From contig DIKD01000019.1 of assembly GCA_002421585.1 (NCBI GenBank), positions 1 through 7,308 of the forward strand: 7,308 bases of DNA, in the 5' to 3' direction. Below are positions 5,284-7,308 of this stretch, piece after piece. The notes beneath the pieces are model-generated. The model searched no databases and had not been told where the DNA came from. It worked only from the letters and a program-made list of their open reading frames with translations. The position numbers and the translations under genes were made by a program. This DNA is from Dehalococcoidia bacterium UBA5627. Its GTDB lineage: Bacteria > Chloroflexota > Dehalococcoidia > Dehalococcoidales > UBA5627. How positions within the stretch are numbered: the stretch's first letter is position 1; each line of letters begins with the position of its first letter.

Positions 5284-6009
5284 ATGGTAATTCAACAAGC
5301 AGAATCTGAAACACTCGGAGTCCTGATGATTGATTTCAGCCCTATTGTCAGGGAGGGGTTGCAGTCAATTCTCAATAAAGATAGTGGAATTGAACTGGTT
5401 GGAGATGCTCCCGATGAGCATCAGGCTGTCCGTGCTATAAAACAGGCAAGTACTCAGGGACAACCTGTTAAAGTAGTATTGACCGAGACACGCAACGAGA
5501 AACTAGACGGCGTACAGGCTACAAGGCTTATCAAGGAATCGTTCCCGGAGGTAGCTGTGCTGGTGCTGACAGAGAATCTTAATGATACCTATGTAATCGA
5601 CGCCATTAATGCAGGCGCCGGGGGATATATCTTCCTCAAGGACACCGCCCCGGAAGCATTACTGGAGAGTATCCATCGCGTGGTGGATGGCAGTACACAG
5701 ATAAAAACGGAATTGCTGCGCACCGCCGTGGAGAATCTGATTCAAAACGGGCGCAAGACACTTGCCGAGCGCACAACCGAAGATGCCCATCTGACCCCCA
5801 GGGAAGTCGATGTGCTGAGGCTACTGGGGAACGGGGATTCAAACAAGCAAATCGCTTTAAAGCTGGGTATCACTCTGGACACTACCAAGAAGCACGTACG
5901 AAATGTGATTGATAAATTACAGGCAAACAGCCGAACTCATGCTGCTATTATAGCTGCTCAGTCAGGCATCGTTGGCACAGCAGTGACCAACGGCTTTTAT
6001 CAGGATTAG
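5284..6009 (+). CDS. Orphan NarL/LuxR-family response regulator with an atypical receiver
   Basis: A 241-residue DNA-binding regulator. Residues 11-136 form a receiver domain and 170-224 a LuxR-type helix-turn-helix (LTPREVDVLRLLGNGDSNKQIA...ITLDTTKKHV in parts), the fold of NarL/FixJ transcription factors. In a normal receiver the phosphorylated Asp stands in a V-L-M-D-x-R-M-P-x-M-D-G context; here the matching segment is V-L-T-E-T-R-N-E-K-L-D-G (65-76), so Glu68 replaces Asp. The acidic pair is M-I-D-F (15-18), with only Asp17 retained. The switch Thr (T96) and the Lys (K119, in IFLKD) are kept. This suggests a non-phosphorylated, possibly constitutively active receiver. No sensor kinase is adjacent. 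The gene has its own promoter and the conserved block at 5145-5203 upstream. GAGGGG lies 6 nt before the ATG. Targets are unknown; the flanking stress-type genes are candidates. Confidence 0.93.
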   Translation: MVIQQAESETLGVLMIDFSPIVREGLQSILNKDSGIELVGDAPDEHQAVRAIKQASTQGQPVKVVLTETRNEKLDGVQATRLIKESFPEVAVLVLTENLNDTYVIDAINAGAGGYIFLKDTAPEALLESIHRVVDGSTQIKTELLRTAVENLIQNGRKTLAERTTEDAHLTPREVDVLRLLGNGDSNKQIALKLGITLDTTKKHVRNVIDKLQANSRTHAAIIAAQSGIVGTAVTNGFYQD

Positions 6010-6163
6010 CCCGTTATCCGGAACAGTTTCCGCATCTGCTCTCTTTTCAACCGAACTTCAGATACGTTTTTATGTTTTGACTTCCCTTCTGTTATCATTC
6101 CGTAATCATACCGGCAGTTAAACATAACCCCGCATAATTCAGTATTTCTTAAAAGAAAGATAC
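6010..6163. other. Convergent intergenic region with weak hairpins
   Basis: This region lies between the ends of the response regulator and the coiled-coil peptide gene. CGGAA/TTCCG (6019-6032) forms a 5-bp stem 9 nt after the regulator stop, followed by a T/C-rich stretch; it is a weak terminator candidate. GTATTTCTT...AAGAAAGATAC (6142-6163) forms an AT-rich stem with one bulge directly after the stop of the convergent gene, without a clear T tract. No ORF was supported. Confidence 0.4.
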
Positions 6164-6331
6164 CTATTTGCCTTCATTCTCAATAGCTTTTACTATATCA
6201 TGTAATAGGTCTCCGTAATAAGGCACTTTGGGCATTTGCCTTTTGATATCAGCCAAATCATATTTTATATCCTCTAACTGTTTTTCTACTGCTTTTAGAA
6301 CTTCAACTATTTCTTTATTACTATCAGTCAT
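6164..6331 (-). CDS. Small coiled-coil protein of unknown function
   Basis: A 55-residue, charged, mostly helical protein. Residues 5-30 (KEIVEVLKAVEKQLEDIKYD then LADIKRQM) show heptad spacing of Ile/Val/Leu and look like a short coiled coil. After a P-K-V-P-Y-Y-G turn there is a second amphipathic helix (DLLHDIVKAIENEG). No membrane segment or catalytic motif is visible and I do not recognise a family. The start at 6331 is chosen because AAGGAG lies 8 nt upstream; a longer version from 6376 would lack an SD and adds a basic, unrelated N-terminus. It is the leftmost of three minus-strand small-protein genes, 118 nt after dodecin; a promoter of its own is likely, but none is convincing. Confidence 0.7.
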   Translation of the reverse strand: MTDSNKEIVEVLKAVEKQLEDIKYDLADIKRQMPKVPYYGDLLHDIVKAIENEGK

Positions 6332-6413
6332 TTTATTACTCCTTAACGCCTGAATTACCCGTAATATATTAAGCAAAAGAAAACAATCTTAACATTGCGG
6401 TTAGCTACAAAAT

Positions 6414-6432
6414 AGCAGATGAGACCTCTGCT
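6414..6432 (-). terminator. Possible terminator after the dodecin gene
   Basis: AGCAGA (6414-6419) and TCTGCT (6427-6432) form a 6-bp stem with a 7-nt loop, 17 nt after the dodecin stop. On the minus strand the stem is followed by ATTTTGTAG, a short T run. It is of moderate quality. Confidence 0.4.
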
Positions 6433-6449
6433 CCCTGGGCAATTCCAAA

Positions 6450-6656
6450 TTATTCTTCAAGTATAAATGTTATCTTCATCTGAACTCGATATTCGCTTAT
6501 TTCCCCCTTATTATCAATTAGAACTTCCTGGTTCTCAATCCATGCTCCTCTAACATTTTTTAGAGTTTTTTGAGCGCGAATAATCCCTTTTTTCATGGCA
6601 TCATCAAAGCTATCTTTGGATGAAGATTTAATTTCGGTTGTCCTTGAAATAGACAT
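6450..6656 (-). CDS. Dodecin family flavin-binding protein
   Basis: A 68-residue protein of the dodecin family, small beta-alpha-beta-beta units that assemble as dodecamers and store or buffer flavins such as FMN or riboflavin in the cytoplasm. The family pattern is clear: a first strand SISRTTEI, the helix SFDDAMKKGIIRAQKTLKN (16-34), then V-R-G-A-W-I-E-N-Q-E-V (35-45) with the Trp (W39) expected to stack on the flavin, and the last strands EYRVQMKITFILEE. In many relatives the residue after the Tyr (position 57 here) is Gln, which contacts the ring; here it is Arg. The start is ATG 6656, with AAAGGAG 6 nt upstream; a TTG two codons earlier would crowd the SD. A promoter with a perfect TATAAT lies upstream at 6735-6762, so it can be transcribed independently of CsbD. 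Confidence 0.92.
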   Translation of the reverse strand: MSISRTTEIKSSSKDSFDDAMKKGIIRAQKTLKNVRGAWIENQEVLIDNKGEISEYRVQMKITFILEE

Positions 6657-6704
6657 TAGCAACTCCTTTAATTATATGATTTGTATTCTTCGTTCTTTTT
6701 TGGA

Positions 6705-6721
6705 TACGAAATACATTCGTA
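6705..6721 (-). other. Hairpin in the dodecin leader
   Basis: TACGAA (6705-6710) and TTCGTA (6716-6721) form a 6-bp stem with a 5-nt loop in the predicted 5' leader of the dodecin message. No T tract or known riboswitch core was recognised around it. It may stabilise the message. Confidence 0.35.
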
Positions 6722-6734
6722 AACAGGATAGCTG

Positions 6735-6762
6735 ATTATAGAGGGCATACTGCTTTCAGCAA
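6735..6762 (-). promoter_or_regulatory. Promoter of the dodecin gene
   Basis: On the minus strand a perfect -10 TATAAT (6735-6740) lies 16 bp downstream of TTGCTG (6757-6762, three of six -35 matches). The predicted start is near 6728, leaving a leader of about 72 nt. The weak -35 might indicate dependence on an activator. Confidence 0.6.
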
Positions 6763-6793
6763 CCGGATAAGCAATGAAGTTAATTTAATCTGA

Positions 6794-6964
6794 CTAGTCG
6801 TCAATGGCGTTATTAATATTTCTTTTAACCCTGCCATACTGTTCCTGTGCTTTTCCACCCACCTGCTCGGCCTTGCCGCTGATTTCCATCGATTTATCAC
6901 CGGTTGCTTTACCAACTTCTTCCTTTATTTTGCCTTTAACTTGTTTCACTTTCCCCTTGGACAT
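6794..6964 (-). CDS. csbD: CsbD family stress-response protein
   Basis: A 56-residue, very hydrophilic, Lys/Glu/Gly-rich protein matching the CsbD family (CsbD of Bacillus subtilis is a sigma-B general stress protein; E. coli YjbJ is related). The repeats are typical: G-K-V-K-Q-V-K-G-K-I-K-E-E-V-G-K-A-T-G-D in the first half and E-I-S-G-K-A-E-Q-V-G-G-K-A-Q-E-Q-Y-G in the second. The molecular function is unknown; most members are abundant under stress. The ATG at 6964 is chosen because the family begins here (MSKGK). A longer frame from GTG 7036 runs through the promoter at 6999-7026 and is rejected. Oddly, the only strong SD-like AAGGAG (6987-6992) lies 22 nt before this ATG and near the predicted transcript start. 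No terminator separates it clearly from dodecin. Confidence 0.9.
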   Translation of the reverse strand: MSKGKVKQVKGKIKEEVGKATGDKSMEISGKAEQVGGKAQEQYGRVKRNINNAIDD

Positions 6965-6998
6965 ATCTTTATTTATCGATGCAATCTCCTTTTTCCGG

Positions 6999-7026
6999 TG
7001 TATATATCTTCGCCGCTTTATGTCAA
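6999..7026 (-). promoter_or_regulatory. Promoter of the csbD gene
   Basis: On the minus strand a perfect -35 TTGACA (7021-7026) is followed after 16 bp by TATACA (6999-7004, four of six -10 matches). The predicted start is near 6992. It looks like a housekeeping-type promoter; no sigma-B-like elements were recognised. Confidence 0.6.
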
Positions 7027-7101
7027 GATACTCCACTTATTCAATCACTAAATCTTGAGCTTGTATTAAATATATGCTCTATATCCCCGCGCCACAACCC
7101 A

Positions 7102-7160
7102 CTCCGGCGGTTAGTGGATAGGTATGTTAGTGCCGATCTCCTAATCTAATAGGTGGTAAC
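7102..7160 (+). repeat. Conserved upstream element, copy B
   Basis: This is the second copy of the 59-bp block at 5145-5203, same orientation, no gaps, 45 identities. GTTAGTG occurs twice here (7110-7116 and 7126-7132), 16 bp apart. The GGTA...TGCC pair around the GTTAG core and the TAATCTAAT core are kept. The block end is about 71 nt before the SD-like GAGG at 7231, compared with about 69 nt in copy A. Confidence 0.72.
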
Positions 7161-7242
7161 TAAAGCATCCTACATGACCACTTCGAGGGAAATAGCGTAC
7201 TAAAGGTGCAAATGCGTCAAAAGTGTATTAGAGGAAGGTGTT

Positions 7243-7308
7243 TTAGTTAAATACAATCGGGACCCGGAATACAAAAACGAATGGCTTACAAGCTACGGGG
7301 TTTGTATT
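7243..7308 (+). CDS. Possible start of a gene cut by the window edge
   Basis: By alignment with the leader of the response regulator gene, translation would be expected at 7243, after the SD-like GAGGAAGG (7231-7238). The frame from there is open to the window edge and reads LVKYNRDPEYKNEWLTSYGV and two more residues, but the codon in the start position is TTA, which is not a normal initiator. GTG at 7238 is followed at once by a stop. An ATG at 7281 in another frame has no SD. I do not recognise the product; it may be a gene with an unusual start, a gene that begins further right, or a decayed copy. Confidence 0.3.

Larger units (their letters stand above)
7037..7308. promoter_or_regulatory. 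Right-end region: divergent leader with conserved block
   Basis: These 272 bp upstream of csbD hold the second copy of the conserved block (7102-7160), a stretch that loosely resembles the leader of the response regulator gene, an SD-like GAGGAAGG (7231-7238), and the first codons of a possible gene. No canonical -35/-10 pair is evident after the block; ATGACC (7174-7179) lies roughly where TTGACA does in copy A. Confidence 0.55.

Noticed and set aside
5636..5842. A minus-strand frame inside the response regulator gene
   Set aside because: It is antisense to a well-conserved domain and its composition (Pro, Arg, Cys, Ser rich) is typical of a shadow frame.
6804..7058. A plus-strand frame opposite csbD
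   Set aside because: It is the antisense of the Lys/Glu-rich CsbD gene, which yields a Leu/Phe/Ser-rich pseudo-membrane protein; no SD.
1..7308. CRISPR arrays, tRNA or rRNA genes, insertion sequences
   Set aside because: No regularly spaced short repeats, no cloverleaf or rRNA-like conserved stretches and no transposase motifs or terminal inverted repeats were found on either strand.

Overview
The window looks like chromosomal DNA of an anaerobic or facultative bacterium with moderate GC and strong Shine-Dalgarno (SD) sites, several being perfect AAGGAGG. A ClpC-type gene end, a sodium-pump decarboxylase beta subunit with a small OadG-like partner, and a set of short stress-type proteins (CsbD, dodecin, YegP/DUF1508, PRC-barrel, lmo0937/DUF5670-like, DUF3096-like) would suit Chloroflexota such as Dehalococcoidia. 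That placement is inference from gene content, not proof.

Layout. 1-380: the 3' end of a Clp ATPase gene and a good intrinsic terminator, both on the plus strand. 424-2506: a plus-strand group of oadG-like, oadB and a GNAT acetyltransferase. 2599-5014: a minus-strand run read from right to left. It holds YegP, a DUF3096-like gene broken by an in-frame TAG, an lmo0937-like membrane peptide, an unrecognised 47-residue ORF coupled by TGATG to a second lmo0937-like peptide, a PRC-barrel + YegP fusion, and a membrane-anchored protein of unknown role. Five of these genes are too short or too overlapped to be obvious from long ORFs. 5284-6009: a plus-strand orphan NarL/LuxR-type response regulator with its own sigma70-type promoter. 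6164-6964: three minus-strand genes for small proteins (a coiled-coil peptide, dodecin, CsbD). Dodecin and CsbD each have a visible promoter. 7037-7308: non-coding DNA and the first codons of a possible further gene cut by the window edge.

Two observations stand out. First, the response regulator has Glu at the expected phospho-acceptor Asp position and lacks one Asp of the acidic pair, so it is unlikely to be a normal phosphorylation switch. Second, the 59-bp block upstream of this regulator (5145-5203) recurs without gaps at 7102-7160 with 45/59 identity. The distance from the block to a downstream SD is nearly the same in both copies (about 69 and 71 nt). The repeated block brackets the 6164-6964 small-protein genes and sits next to the minus-strand island. 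A reasonable hypothesis is a stress or envelope-maintenance island controlled by an atypical, possibly always-on regulator that shares a cis element with a second gene at the right edge. The sequence does not show which signal or target is involved.
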